A stretch of 64,000 nucleotides of DNA from Rikenellaceae bacterium (GCA_015060045.1 SUZH01000004.1:62001-126000); one strand, 5' to 3'. Shown: positions 34,622-43,955, counted from the first letter of the stretch. Notes: generated by a model from the letters alone, not told the origin. Numbers and translations are program-made.

Positions 34622-35521
34622 ATGAAACGCATGCTTTTGATAGCCGTGTTGCTCTTTTCGGCCACGGCTCTGATGGCCCAAAATAACCCCAATCTGGCTT
34701 TGGTCGGGGTAGTTAATTCGGCTGCTGGTCAGCAGATTTCAGCGCCTACGACGACCCTTACGGTCGATGTGGAGGCTGTTTGCGAGCAGACCCTCTGTGG
34801 CCCCTATGCCCGCTATGCCCAGAAGTATTTGGGCGTACGCGCCCCGCTGACCGATAAGATCGAGTGGCGCATCGAGCGCGCTGCAATCGGTTTGGCCGAT
34901 GATACGTGCTACCAGCAGACGCCCTTCACGGCTGCCCCCACGGAGGTGGTGGCTTACGCCGAGGGTAAGGATGGTCTGGCCGAGATTCAGCCCGACAAAA
35001 CCTCGATCGTGGCTCAAACGTTGGAAGATGCCGCCCAGCAGGCTGCTCAAACCATCTTTTCGTTGCGTCGTCACCGCATGGAGCTGATCACGGGTGAGGC
35101 CGGTGAGAATGTCTTTGGCGAGGGTCTGAAGAGTGCGCTGGAGGAGATTGCCCGCCTCGAGCAGGCCTACCTCGAGTTGTTCCTCGGTAAGCGCATCGTA
35201 AAGCATGCCGTGCGTCGCTTCATTGTGACTCCCGAGCAGGTAAAGCGTCAGTACGTCGTGTGCCGCATCAGTCCCCGTGAGGGTCTGCTCCCGTCGAGCG
35301 ACCTGACGGGCGATATGGTGGTACTGCAGATTACGCCGGCTGAGAATATCACGTTGCCCATTACCGAGGCAGGTGTCAAGGAGACCGCTACGGTGAACTG
35401 CCTGGTGGCAAATCCCTCGACCTGCACCGTACAGGCCCAGGGCGTGGAGCATGCCCGTGAGGTGTTGCCGATCTTCCAATATGGCCGCACGATCCGCGTA
35501 TCGCAGCCCAAACAGCGCTAA
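34622..35521 (+). CDS. DUF4831 family secreted protein
   Basis: 299 residues from the ATG at 34622. A Sec signal (MKRMLLIAVLLFSATALMAQ) is followed by a conserved Bacteroidota domain with YARYAQKYLGV, TLEDAAQQAAQTIFSLRRHRMELITGEAGENVFGEGL and VRRFIVTPEQV. The family has no known function. Single gene with its own promoter; the next gene starts 12 bp later. Confidence 0.85.
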   Translation: MKRMLLIAVLLFSATALMAQNNPNLALVGVVNSAAGQQISAPTTTLTVDVEAVCEQTLCGPYARYAQKYLGVRAPLTDKIEWRIERAAIGLADDTCYQQTPFTAAPTEVVAYAEGKDGLAEIQPDKTSIVAQTLEDAAQQAAQTIFSLRRHRMELITGEAGENVFGEGLKSALEEIARLEQAYLELFLGKRIVKHAVRRFIVTPEQVKRQYVVCRISPREGLLPSSDLTGDMVVLQITPAENITLPITEAGVKETATVNCLVANPSTCTVQAQGVEHAREVLPIFQYGRTIRVSQPKQR

Positions 35522-35533
35522 ATCCCGATTTTT

Positions 35534-36178
35534 ATGTCCTCCGCTACCTCGCGCATGGTTCAGTTGCTCGGGGCGTTTCGCCGTGAGCGTAATGGCCTGG
35601 TCGCCGATACGATGCACTACGAAGGGGCACGTTACGGGCTGAATTATGGCGTCAGCCTGCCTACCGTCCGCCGCCTCGTGCATGAGTTGGAACCGAACTA
35701 TGACAACGCCCTGGCCGCCTTCTTGGCGACGCAAGAGGTACGTTGTCTGCGTTTGGCTGCCCTGCATTTGGTGGATCCCGAATCGTTGCACGACCCCGTG
35801 ACGGCTGATCGTTGGCTTGCCTTTTTGACCAACTCGGAGTTGGCCGAGGAGGCTGCCTACGCCTTGTTGAACCGTTCTTCGGCGTTCGATGCACTGTTCC
35901 GTCGAACGGTGTTATCCGCCCAACCCTATGCGTCGTATGCCCTTTTGATGGCGGCTGCCCGCCGAACAGATCCCTCGATCGAGTGGCTGGAACTCTCTTC
36001 GCAGGTGCTAATGCGCCAACCCGATCGCCTGCTCATGCAGGCCGTCACGGGCTTGTGGGCGCACTTGGCCAACCACTGCGAGGCGTGGAAGGAGCAGGTC
36101 AACAGCCGCCTCCTAACCTTGCCCGAAGGCCCGATTGCCGATTACCTGCGCGATGAACTCGCGTGGCGCATTCTCTAA
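35534..36178 (+). CDS. HEAT-repeat protein, possibly AlkD-like DNA alkylation repair
   Basis: 214 residues, almost all alpha helix. The N-terminal YGLNYGVSLPTVRRLVHEL and the later RCLRLAALHLVDPE and EEAAYALLNRSSAF resemble the AlkD family of HEAT-like DNA glycosylases. Trp/Asp catalytic residues cannot be placed with certainty, so repair activity is only a suggestion. Convergent with the thioredoxin gene; their stop codons share bases. Confidence 0.65.
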   Translation: MSSATSRMVQLLGAFRRERNGLVADTMHYEGARYGLNYGVSLPTVRRLVHELEPNYDNALAAFLATQEVRCLRLAALHLVDPESLHDPVTADRWLAFLTNSELAEEAAYALLNRSSAFDALFRRTVLSAQPYASYALLMAAARRTDPSIEWLELSSQVLMRQPDRLLMQAVTGLWAHLANHCEAWKEQVNSRLLTLPEGPIADYLRDELAWRIL

Positions 36179-36504
36179 TAGTAGTGTCCTACCAATTCAT
36201 ACTCCTCTAACTCCTCCAGGACGGTGACCAGGTGGTGGTAGCTGATGGCACCACTTTCGCGCCACAGCACCTCGCCGCGCCTGAAAAAGAGGAGCGTCGG
36301 TACCGATACAACGTGATAGCGCCGCACGATGTCGGCCATCGCCGGATCGTCGATGTCGATGCGGAGCACCTCGGTACGATGGCCCATTCGCTCCTTGAAT
36401 TGGTTGATGATCGGCTCCATCTGTTTGCATGGAGCGCACCAGGTGGCATAGAACTCCACAAAGGTGAGTTGTTCCTGCCAGATCAGTTGCTCGAAATGTG
36501 GCAT
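36175..36504 (-). CDS. Thioredoxin-family protein
   Basis: 109 residues, one thioredoxin fold with active site WCAPC (FYATWCAPCKQMEP) and cis-Pro in VVSVPTLLFF. No signal peptide, so cytoplasmic. A general disulfide reductase; the thioredoxin reductase gene is not in the window. Starts 22 bp after the epimerase gene. Confidence 0.92.
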   Translation of the reverse strand: MPHFEQLIWQEQLTFVEFYATWCAPCKQMEPIINQFKERMGHRTEVLRIDIDDPAMADIVRRYHVVSVPTLLFFRRGEVLWRESGAISYHHLVTVLEELEEYELVGHYY

Positions 36505-36526
36505 AGATTTATCTTTTATGGGGAAA

Positions 36527-37498
36527 TTAATGATTTACTTCGATCCACGAACAGAAGGCCCCTGCCCGTTCCGAAAGCTCTTTTTCGATGTAGTTGATTG
36601 TCCGCTTCAGCCCCTCTTCGAGCGACGTAGTGGGGTACCAGCCCAACTCTCGGTGCGTCGTCGTAAGATCGGGTACGCGGCGGCGAATATCCTCGTTGCG
36701 CGCGGCCACGTGGAGGATGCGCGAGCGGCTGCCCGTCAGAGCGATGATCCGATGCGCAAGCCCGAGAATCGAGATCTCCTGGTCGCTGCCGAGGTTGACG
36801 ATGCGCGTGTGGTCGGTCGGGAGGGCCTGCATGAGTTGGATAAGCCCCTCGACGATGTCACCCACCCAGCAGAAGGTGCGTATCTGCTCTCCATTGCCCT
36901 CGATCAAGATGTCACGATTTTGCAGGGCGGCCACCACCATCTTGTTCACTACCCGTTGATCCATCAAATCCGAACCGCTGCCATAACTGTTGAAGATGCG
37001 TGCGATGCGGGTATCTACGCCAAACTCTTGTCGATAGGCGCAATGTAACGCCTCAGCCGCCCGCTTGCTTTCGACGAGCAGGTGCTGGGTCGTGGCAGCA
37101 GTCGTGTCGTTTGTAGCCACTTGATGTTCGGTGTGGTAGATGCTTCCCGTCGAGGCCAGCACGACACGGGCATGCTCCGTACGGGCGGTGTCGAGGGCGT
37201 GGATTGATCCCACCATCGCCACGCGCAGCGTCTCGACCGGAAGCGCCCGATTGTAGCGCACCATCGAGGGGGCGGCGAGGTGGTAGATCTCGTCGCAACG
37301 AATCCCGAAGGGGTGGATGATGTTGTGATGAATGTAGTGAAACGAGGCCTCATGCAGTGATTTGCGTAACATCGGGGCATGGGTGATGTCACGAATGTCG
37401 ATGGCAAAGACCTCGTGGCCTCTGTCGAGTAGCGTGCGACAAAGGTGGGAGCCGATAAAACCTACACCTCCCAGGACGATGGATCGTTTCTTTTGCAT
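36527..37498 (-). CDS. Extended SDR epimerase/decarboxylase-like protein lacking the catalytic Tyr
   Basis: 323 residues. Rossmann motif GGVGFIGSHLC, DEIYHLAAPSMV, IARIFNSYGSGSDLMDQRVV and GEQIRTFCWVGDIVEGL resemble UDP-glucuronate decarboxylases and dTDP-glucose dehydratases. The YxxxK active site reads LVESK, so Tyr is Leu; the Lys is kept. The preceding TSxE position reads STGS, so the acidic residue is also missing. The nucleotide reads clearly as CTC at that codon. NAD binding is likely; ordinary SDR chemistry is not. It could be a binding or regulatory protein, or use a substitute residue. Confidence 0.78.
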   Translation of the reverse strand: MQKKRSIVLGGVGFIGSHLCRTLLDRGHEVFAIDIRDITHAPMLRKSLHEASFHYIHHNIIHPFGIRCDEIYHLAAPSMVRYNRALPVETLRVAMVGSIHALDTARTEHARVVLASTGSIYHTEHQVATNDTTAATTQHLLVESKRAAEALHCAYRQEFGVDTRIARIFNSYGSGSDLMDQRVVNKMVVAALQNRDILIEGNGEQIRTFCWVGDIVEGLIQLMQALPTDHTRIVNLGSDQEISILGLAHRIIALTGSRSRILHVAARNEDIRRRVPDLTTTHRELGWYPTTSLEEGLKRTINYIEKELSERAGAFCSWIEVNH

Positions 37499-37530
37499 CT
37501 TGTTCCTTTTTCGGGGAACAAGCGCAAAAA

Positions 37531-38901
37531 CTATTCCATAAACATCGCTTTGGGAAGCTCCATGATGTTATTGATGGCCACGATGCGCAGGCCGCGCGGG
37601 GCTTTCAGACTCTTGGTGATGTAGCCCGAAACGACGATCGCCTTGAAGCCCAGACGAGCTGCCTCGCTGATGCGCTGCTCGGTACGCGGAGCGGGACGCA
37701 CCTCACCCGAAAGACCGATCTCGCCTGCAAAGCAGATGCCCTCGGCAATCGGACGATCGAAATAGGAGGAGATAACCGCCGCTACGATGGCCAAATCCAA
37801 CCCCGTGTCGGCTACCTTGAAACCGCCGGCAAAGTTCAGGAAGACATCCTTCTGGAACATCTTCATTCCGACGCGCTTCTCCAATACGGCCAACAGCATG
37901 TTCATGCGTCGGGCATCGAATCCCGTCGTCGAGCGTTGCGGTGTGCCGTATGCAGCACCGCTGACCAACGCCTGCACCTCGATCAGGTAGGGGCGCAGGC
38001 CGTCGGCCGAAGCACCCACGGCAATGCCGCTGAGCGGCTCTTCGTAGTGCGAAAGGAGGATCTCCGACGGGTTCTCCACGCTTCGTAGGCCGTGGTCGAG
38101 CATCTCGAAGACACCGATTTCAAACGTGGCACCAAAGCGGTTTTTGATGCCGCGCAGGATTCGATAGCAGTTGTTCGAGTCACCCTCAAACTGGAGGACG
38201 ACATCGACGATGTGCTCCAGAATCTTCGGGCCGGCAATCGTGCCGTCTTTCGTGATGTGGCCGATGATGAAGATGGCTGTGCCGGTCGTCTTGGCATATT
38301 TAAGGAGCGTGGCGGCACACTCGCGAATCTGTGATACGCTACCCGCCGACGAGTCCAAAACCTCGCTGTAGATGGTCTGAATCGAGTCGATGACCACCAC
38401 ATCGGGCTTCAGTTCAACGAGTTGCGTTGTGATATTCTCGAGCAGTGTCTCGGCATAGATCATGCACTCCTCGTTATGGACGCCGATGCGGTTGGCGCGC
38501 ATGCGAATCTGCTCGGCCGACTCCTCACCCGAGACGTAGAGCGTCTTGAGGTTGTTTTCGGCCAACGCCAGTTGCAGAGCCAGGGTCGATTTGCCGATGC
38601 CCGGCTCACCACCCAGCAGAACGAGCGATCCCGGTACCAGACCGCCACCCAATACGCGATTGACCTCCGCGTTGGAGGTGTCGATGCGACGATGGTGGTT
38701 TTCGCGAATCTCGTTGATGCGCTGCGGACGGCTGCGCTCAATCGAGGCGGCTGCCTGCAACGAAGGAGTTGCCGCTTCGCGGGCTACAACCTCCTCCGAG
38801 AAGGAGTTCCACTCGCCACATGAGGGACATTTGCCCAACCACTTGGGGGCCTCGAAACCGCAGTTGCGACAGAAAAAAGCCTTCTTAACCTTTGCCATCA
38901 T
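37531..38901 (-). CDS. radA: DNA repair protein RadA
   Basis: 456 residues. N-terminal C4 zinc finger (CRNCGFEAPKWLGKCPSCGEW), RecA-like core with Walker A GGEPGIGKSTL, RadA-specific KNRFG (IKNRFGATFEIG), and a C-terminal Lon-protease-like domain (FLNFAGGFKVADTGLDLAI). It promotes branch migration in recombination intermediates. Starts with MM; the second Met is equally possible. Confidence 0.97.
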   Translation of the reverse strand: MMAKVKKAFFCRNCGFEAPKWLGKCPSCGEWNSFSEEVVAREAATPSLQAAASIERSRPQRINEIRENHHRRIDTSNAEVNRVLGGGLVPGSLVLLGGEPGIGKSTLALQLALAENNLKTLYVSGEESAEQIRMRANRIGVHNEECMIYAETLLENITTQLVELKPDVVVIDSIQTIYSEVLDSSAGSVSQIRECAATLLKYAKTTGTAIFIIGHITKDGTIAGPKILEHIVDVVLQFEGDSNNCYRILRGIKNRFGATFEIGVFEMLDHGLRSVENPSEILLSHYEEPLSGIAVGASADGLRPYLIEVQALVSGAAYGTPQRSTTGFDARRMNMLLAVLEKRVGMKMFQKDVFLNFAGGFKVADTGLDLAIVAAVISSYFDRPIAEGICFAGEIGLSGEVRPAPRTEQRISEAARLGFKAIVVSGYITKSLKAPRGLRIVAINNIMELPKAMFME

Positions 38902-38918
38902 GATAGGTGTTTGGGTGG

Positions 38919-39404
38919 TTACTCTTGGGGATGGAGCGTATACTCTAAGCGAAGCACCTTCTCGATTGCCTCGTTTTGCAGCGCTTCACGTGCTACTTCC
39001 GTCAGATCGATCAGGAAATATTGGTAGGTCACCTGATCCTCCCCCATGTAAATCGAGGTGCGGACGACGTACGATTGCTCGCCGTAGGTGAAGGTCATCT
39101 CCGTGGCGGCCGGAATTTTCGTAAAATCACCTACGATCGTCTCGGCCTTCTCGGTGGGTTTTACCGTCAGCGTGCCCCCATCGAAACGGTTGAAGTCGAG
39201 GCGATAACTGCCACCTACCTGCACGGGGGCATGCTCCAATACCCAGGCTTCTACCTCGGCCTCCATTGCCTCGTTTTCGGCGGCCAAATTGATAAGAGCC
39301 TCCAACTCGACGATTGGGTAGTGGGCCGTGTAGAAGGTATCCTCCTTTTTCGTGCAGCCGCTGACAAGCAGCGCTACCAGCAGCGTGTAGAGCAGTTGTT
39401 TCAT
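38919..39404 (-). CDS. Small lipoprotein, hypothetical
   Basis: 161 residues from the ATG at 39404 (an ATG at 39416 would overlap the rseP stop). The signal ends LLVSGC. The mature part is beta-rich (GGSYRLDFNRFDGGTLTVKP, MTFTYGEQSYVVRTSIYMG) and acidic. I recognise no domain. It lies between rseP and radA in the same direction. Confidence 0.75.
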   Translation of the reverse strand: MKQLLYTLLVALLVSGCTKKEDTFYTAHYPIVELEALINLAAENEAMEAEVEAWVLEHAPVQVGGSYRLDFNRFDGGTLTVKPTEKAETIVGDFTKIPAATEMTFTYGEQSYVVRTSIYMGEDQVTYQYFLIDLTEVAREALQNEAIEKVLRLEYTLHPQE

Positions 39405-39415
39405 CGTTTCAGGCA

Positions 39416-40729
39416 TTATTTAATGAAGAAGCGGTAGATGTCGTTACCGTTGGCATAGACCAGCAGCACGAGCAGGATACCCAGGCCGATGTACTGCGCT
39501 ACCTCCAATACCTTATCGCTCACCTTGCGGCCCGTCAGCATCTCCCAGAAGGTAAAGAGGGCGTGACCACCATCCAGAGCCGGAATCGGCAGGATGTTCA
39601 TCACGGCAAGGATAATCGAGAGGAAGGCGGTCTTGAGCCAGAAGTCGAGCCAATTCCACTCGGGGGCAAAGATGCTGCCGATGGCGATAAAGCCACCCAG
39701 CTCCTCGTACATCTTCGTTTCGGGCTTTACAATCAGCTTCAACTGGTTCCAATAGTCTGCAACGGTCGTTCCGGCACGCTTCAGACCGGCCGGAATGGCC
39801 TCCAGGAAGCTATACTCGCGCGTGCGATAGGTGAGCGGATCGAGCAGCGAAACGCCAATCTTACCCTCCTCCGTCACGGGTACGACCACCTCGATCAGAT
39901 TACCTGCGCGCTCCACCGTCAGGCGGACATCCTCGCCGGCTGCATCTTGAATATACTCGCGCACCGAGATGATATCCGTCGAGGCCAACCCGTCGGCCGA
40001 TACCACGCGGTCACCGTGCTGCAGGGCAGCTGCCGAGGCGTAGGAGACGCTATCGACGATGAAGGGAATGTGCGGTGTAAGGAAACCCTTGTAGCCCTCG
40101 GCACGACGCATGGCGATGATATCCTCCATGGGAAGCATCAGCTCGATCGGCTCACCGTCACGCTCCACCTCCACCGTGCAATCTCCATCCGTGAGGAGCA
40201 GTGCATTGACAATCAGGGCTGCATTTTCGATCTTTTCACCGTTGACGGTCAGGATCTTATCGCCATCCACGAAGCCCAGCTCCTCGGCCGCCTCGTTGAA
40301 TTCATAGCCCCACTTCACATCCTCGTTCGCGAGGTAGCTCTCGCCCCACGTGTAGCAGACGGCGCAGTAGATCACAATCGCCGTCAAGAGGTTCATCACC
40401 ACGCCGGCCACCATCACCATAAAGCGCTGCCAGGCGGGCTTGGCGCGGAAGTCGTCGGGGCGTACCGGGCCTTCGATCTGGCTCTTGTCCATCGACTCGT
40501 CGATCATACCACCGATCTGTACATAGCCACCCAGCGGCAGCCAACCGAGACCATAGACCGTATCCTTGTGTTTGAACTTAAAGAGCGAGAACCACGGATC
40601 GAAGAAGATGAAGAACTTCTCGACGCGGATCTTGAAGATGCGCGCCATGATGTAGTGTCCGAATTCGTGCAGACCTACAATGATCGTAAAACAGAGGAAA
40701 AATTGTAAGAGTTTAATCAGTATATCCAT
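39416..40729 (-). CDS. rseP: RIP site-2 zinc metalloprotease
   Basis: 437 residues. Membrane HExxH (VGLHEFGHYIMARIF) near the N-terminus, PDZ domains in the middle (GFVDGDKILTVNGEKI; LQHGDRVVSADGLAS) and the second zinc motif in NILPIPALDGGHALF. It cuts membrane-bound anti-sigma factors or signal-peptide remnants inside the membrane. Lies 18 bp after dxr. Confidence 0.96.
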   Translation of the reverse strand: MDILIKLLQFFLCFTIIVGLHEFGHYIMARIFKIRVEKFFIFFDPWFSLFKFKHKDTVYGLGWLPLGGYVQIGGMIDESMDKSQIEGPVRPDDFRAKPAWQRFMVMVAGVVMNLLTAIVIYCAVCYTWGESYLANEDVKWGYEFNEAAEELGFVDGDKILTVNGEKIENAALIVNALLLTDGDCTVEVERDGEPIELMLPMEDIIAMRRAEGYKGFLTPHIPFIVDSVSYASAAALQHGDRVVSADGLASTDIISVREYIQDAAGEDVRLTVERAGNLIEVVVPVTEEGKIGVSLLDPLTYRTREYSFLEAIPAGLKRAGTTVADYWNQLKLIVKPETKMYEELGGFIAIGSIFAPEWNWLDFWLKTAFLSIILAVMNILPIPALDGGHALFTFWEMLTGRKVSDKVLEVAQYIGLGILLVLLVYANGNDIYRFFIK

Positions 40730-40747
40730 GATAATAAAGAAATTACA

Positions 40748-41899
40748 TTACAGTTTCAGGAACTCGGCAGCCAAGCGGCGTGCTTCGAGGTTGGAGGCTG
40801 CGTAATCCTCCCACGTGGGGTTTAGTTTGAAGTCGGCCTTCGTGAGGGCGTACTCGATCGTGCGCACAATGTCGAGCCAGGCACAACGACCCGTAAGGAA
40901 GGCACTGACGGCCACCTCGTTCGACCCGTTCATCACGCACGCTGCCGTGCCTTTGCGGCGGAGGCAGTCGTAGGCGATGTCCAGGGCGGGGTACTTCGCT
41001 CGATCCACCTCCGAGAAGGTCAGCTCGGGATGGTTCAGAAAGTTGAATCGCTCGGTGGGGCGGTGGGCACGCTCGGGGAAGAGTAGCGCGTAGCTGATCG
41101 GCATGCGCATATCGGGGGTGCCGAGTTGTGCTTTGATGGCACCATCGTCAAACTCGACCATCGAGTGGATGATCGATTGCGGATGCTGGATGACCGAAAT
41201 CTGTTCGGCCGGTACGTCGAAGAGCCAATGTGCCTCGATTACCTCAAAACCCTTGTTGACCAACGTCGAGGAGTCGATCGTAATCTTTGCACCCATGTCC
41301 CATTGCGGGTGACGCAGAGCCTGTTCCACGGTAACGTGGGCCAGCTCCTCGGCCTTGAGGTTGCGGAACGAGCCACCGCTGCAGGTGATGATCAGCCGAC
41401 GCAGGGGCGAACGCTCGCCCACGAGGCATTGGAAGATGGCCGAGTGCTCCGAGTCGATCGGGATGATCGGCGCCTGCTTCTCACGCGCCAGGGCCATCAC
41501 ACGCTCGCCACCGACGACCAGCGACTCCTTGTTGGCCAGCGCCAACTTCTTGCGTTTTTCGATCGTGGCGACCGTGGGTGCCAAACCGGCATAGCCGACC
41601 AGAGCATTCACGACGACATCTGTATCGCCACCTCCGGCCACCTGTGCTACGGCATCTTCACCGGCATAGACCTTCGTGTCGGTATCGGACAGGGCCTCTT
41701 TCAACGGGGTGTAATATTGTTCGTCGGCGATGACCACCGTGTCCACATCAAAGGCGCGGGCCTGCTCGGCCAGACGCTCCCATTGGCGATGGGCCGTCAA
41801 AACGCGCACCTCGAAACGGTCGGGATTCTCACGGGCGATATCCAACGTCTGGACGCCGATCGAACCGGTCGAGCCGAGAATACACAATTTTTGTTTCAT
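40748..41899 (-). CDS. dxr: 1-deoxy-D-xylulose 5-phosphate reductoisomerase
   Basis: 383 residues. NADPH motif LGSTGSIGVQTLDI, VNALVGYAGLAPT, LANKESLVVGG, catalytic region PIDSEHSAIFQCL and SGGSF, and MGAKITIDSSTLVNKGFEVIEA. It makes MEP, the committed step of non-mevalonate isoprenoid synthesis. The M23-like gene ends 13 bp upstream. Confidence 0.98.
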   Translation of the reverse strand: MKQKLCILGSTGSIGVQTLDIARENPDRFEVRVLTAHRQWERLAEQARAFDVDTVVIADEQYYTPLKEALSDTDTKVYAGEDAVAQVAGGGDTDVVVNALVGYAGLAPTVATIEKRKKLALANKESLVVGGERVMALAREKQAPIIPIDSEHSAIFQCLVGERSPLRRLIITCSGGSFRNLKAEELAHVTVEQALRHPQWDMGAKITIDSSTLVNKGFEVIEAHWLFDVPAEQISVIQHPQSIIHSMVEFDDGAIKAQLGTPDMRMPISYALLFPERAHRPTERFNFLNHPELTFSEVDRAKYPALDIAYDCLRRKGTAACVMNGSNEVAVSAFLTGRCAWLDIVRTIEYALTKADFKLNPTWEDYAASNLEARRLAAEFLKL

Positions 41900-41912
41900 G
41901 CTCTAAAGCTGC

Positions 41913-42782
41913 TTAAAATACAATATAGCCTTCGGGGTCGATCGGCTTACCGTCGCTCCAAAGCTCCAGCACGAAGGGCTTCTCCTCCTCAGCCGTACTG
42001 ATCTCCTGTGCCGTGTAACCGATCAGCTCACCCGCACGAACGGTCTGACCCACCGAAACGGAGGGCTGTGACAGGTTCTTATACATGGCAATCAGGTTGT
42101 TGCGGTGCTGAATGGTGAGCTGCTGTCCATGGTCGGGACTCCACGTCGAGGCGATAACCGTGCCATCGTCGATGGCCGTTACGCGGTCGGCAGCCTGCGC
42201 TGCAATCGAGATGCCGAAGCGTCCCTCTTCGATCGAGAAGCGCTCCGTAATGATGCCCTCGACCGGCGTGATCAACTCGATCGCCTCGCGCACGGCACGG
42301 CGGGCGGCATCGTGTTGCAGGTTGTAGGGACCCTCGCCCTCCATTTGAGCGCGCAACAGGGAATCCTCTACCGAAGGCATGACCAGAATCTTGCTCTGGC
42401 GCATGCTATCCGATGTGATAACCGTACGAGCCACGGGGGTCTTGCCGGCCATGATCATGGCAATATTCTCGTTATAGGTCATCATCTCATTCATCACGCG
42501 CTCCATCGAATCGAGGCGGATGATGTTCTGCATCAGGCTTTCGCGTGAACGGGTCGCCTCGGTACGGAAACCGGGTAACATCTCCAACACGGGCGAGTAG
42601 GCCACCAGACTCAGAATGAGGATAAAGAGCACCACGATGAACGACACCGAGGCTGCCAACATGGCGGCCGGTGAGAGGTGGATGTGCCACTCTTCGCGGT
42701 TCTCGCTTACGTTGATGTACGACAAACGACGCTTACGGAGCATCGATTGCCACCAAGAGGTTATGGACTTAAAAAGGCGCAT
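41913..42782 (-). CDS. LytM/M23-fold membrane protein with lost active-site residues
   Basis: 289 residues from the ATG at 42782. A short basic N-terminus precedes one membrane segment (about 34-55) and a helical stretch (about 70-110), then a C-terminal LytM fold (VEGIITERFSIEEGRFGISIAAQA, VTAIDDGTVIASTW, VSVGQTVRAGELIGYT). The first zinc motif HxxxD reads FGISI, the YxHL region reads YKNLS, and the final HxH reads FVL. All metal and catalytic positions I can align are gone, so it is not an endopeptidase. Degenerate LytM domains such as EnvC regulate amidases; a similar role is possible. Located between the nucleotidyltransferase promoter and dxr. Confidence 0.82.
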   Translation of the reverse strand: MRLFKSITSWWQSMLRKRRLSYINVSENREEWHIHLSPAAMLAASVSFIVVLFILILSLVAYSPVLEMLPGFRTEATRSRESLMQNIIRLDSMERVMNEMMTYNENIAMIMAGKTPVARTVITSDSMRQSKILVMPSVEDSLLRAQMEGEGPYNLQHDAARRAVREAIELITPVEGIITERFSIEEGRFGISIAAQAADRVTAIDDGTVIASTWSPDHGQQLTIQHRNNLIAMYKNLSQPSVSVGQTVRAGELIGYTAQEISTAEEEKPFVLELWSDGKPIDPEGYIVF

Positions 42783-42833
42783 AAAAATTTGCTTAAATGA
42801 GTGGACAAGAAAGTTTACTTTCTTATCAAACGA

Positions 42834-42841
42834 CAAAGATA
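42834..42841 (-). promoter_or_regulatory. -7 box for the LytM-like gene and dxr
   Basis: TATCTTTG on the minus strand, 51 bp before the ATG. It is close to, and divergent from, the promoter of the nucleotidyltransferase. Confidence 0.55.
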
Positions 42842-42859
42842 ACCAAATTTGCATGAATC

Positions 42860-42891
42860 TTTGGTGCTTTGATTTGAATTTTTTAACTTTA
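42860..42891 (+). promoter_or_regulatory. Promoter of the nucleotidyltransferase gene
   Basis: TTTG (42860-42863), 20-nt spacer, TAACTTTA (42884-42891), 35 bp before the ATG. Confidence 0.65.
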
Positions 42892-42926
42892 CACCACGAA
42901 ACGATAACATTTAAAACAGCAATACG

Positions 42927-43838
42927 ATGGTAAAACCTACTTTATTGGTGCTGGCTGCCGGTATGGGATCGCGTTACGGCTCCCTGAAGCAGATGGACGG
43001 TGTAGGCCCCAACAACGAGGCCATTATTGATTATTCGATCTACGATGCCATTCGCGCAGGCTTTGGCAAGGTCGTTTTTGTGATTCGTCACGCGTTTGAG
43101 ACGGAGTTCCGCGAGGTCTTCTCGAAGGAGCGCTTCGGTGGTAAGATCGAGGTGGAGTTTGTCTTCCAGGAGCTCGACTACCTGCCCGAAGGTTGCACGG
43201 TGCCCGAAGGCCGTGTGAAGCCGTGGGGTACGAACCACGCGGTATTGATGGCCAAGGAGGTCGTAAAGGAGCCCTTTGCCGTGATCAACGCCGACGACTT
43301 CTACGGTGCTGAGGCCTATCAGACCATTGGCGAGTACCTCTCGCAGCTCGGTGATTCGACCGACCGCTACTGCATGGTGGCTTACAACCTGAACCTTACC
43401 CTGTCGGAGAACGGTACCGTATCGCGCGGTGTCTGTGGTGTGGATGAGGAGCAGAACCTCACGTCGATGGTCGAGCGTACGAAGATCGAGCGCATGCCTT
43501 CGGGTCAGATCGTCTTCCACGACCTGGGCGAGGATCAGCCGCTGGAGGAGGATACCCCCGTATCGATGAATCTCTTCGGCTTCACGCCCGATTTCTTTGT
43601 GCACACCGAGAACTACTTCAAGCAGTGGTTCCAGGAGAATCCCGACCACCTCAAGGGGGAGTTCTACATCCCCACGATGGTCAATAAGCTCATCGCTGAC
43701 GGCACCTCGAAGCTCCGCGTACTGCGCTCGGCTGCCCAGTGGCACGGCGTGACCTACAAGGAGGATAAACCGGCACTCGTGGCTGCTATCCAAAAGATGA
43801 TCGAGGAGGGTAAGTATCCTGCTCAATTGTGGAAATAA
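42927..43838 (+). CDS. NTP transferase-family nucleotidyltransferase
   Basis: 303 residues. The N-terminal LLVLAAGMGSRYGSLKQ is the nucleotide-binding motif of sugar-phosphate nucleotidyltransferases, and INADDFYG holds the metal-binding acidic residues. GTNHAVLMAKEV resembles UDP- and GDP-sugar pyrophosphorylases. The substrate sugar is not clear; neighbours do not help. Own promoter and terminator, so a single-gene unit. Confidence 0.88.
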   Translation: MVKPTLLVLAAGMGSRYGSLKQMDGVGPNNEAIIDYSIYDAIRAGFGKVVFVIRHAFETEFREVFSKERFGGKIEVEFVFQELDYLPEGCTVPEGRVKPWGTNHAVLMAKEVVKEPFAVINADDFYGAEAYQTIGEYLSQLGDSTDRYCMVAYNLNLTLSENGTVSRGVCGVDEEQNLTSMVERTKIERMPSGQIVFHDLGEDQPLEEDTPVSMNLFGFTPDFFVHTENYFKQWFQENPDHLKGEFYIPTMVNKLIADGTSKLRVLRSAAQWHGVTYKEDKPALVAAIQKMIEEGKYPAQLWK

Positions 43839-43866
43839 GTTGAAAGTTGAGAGTTGACAGTTGAAG
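43839..43866 (+). repeat. GTTGAAAGTTGA-type intergenic repeat
   Basis: GTTGAAAGTTGAGAGTTGAC then AGTTGAAG, right after the stop of the nucleotidyltransferase. A related element lies inverted at 44028-44056. Confidence 0.65.
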
Positions 43867-43955
43867 CTTTCTTTAGCACCCTTTAATTCTCTTTAGTCAC
43901 CTTTATCAGCAAAGTTGATCTGTTCAAGACAGGTCAAAGATAGCTCAACAAAAAA

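Noticed and set aside
35534..36178. Overlapping stop codons of the AlkD-like and thioredoxin genes as a regulatory element
   Set aside because: The four-base overlap of convergent stops is simple compact packing and has no supporting structure.
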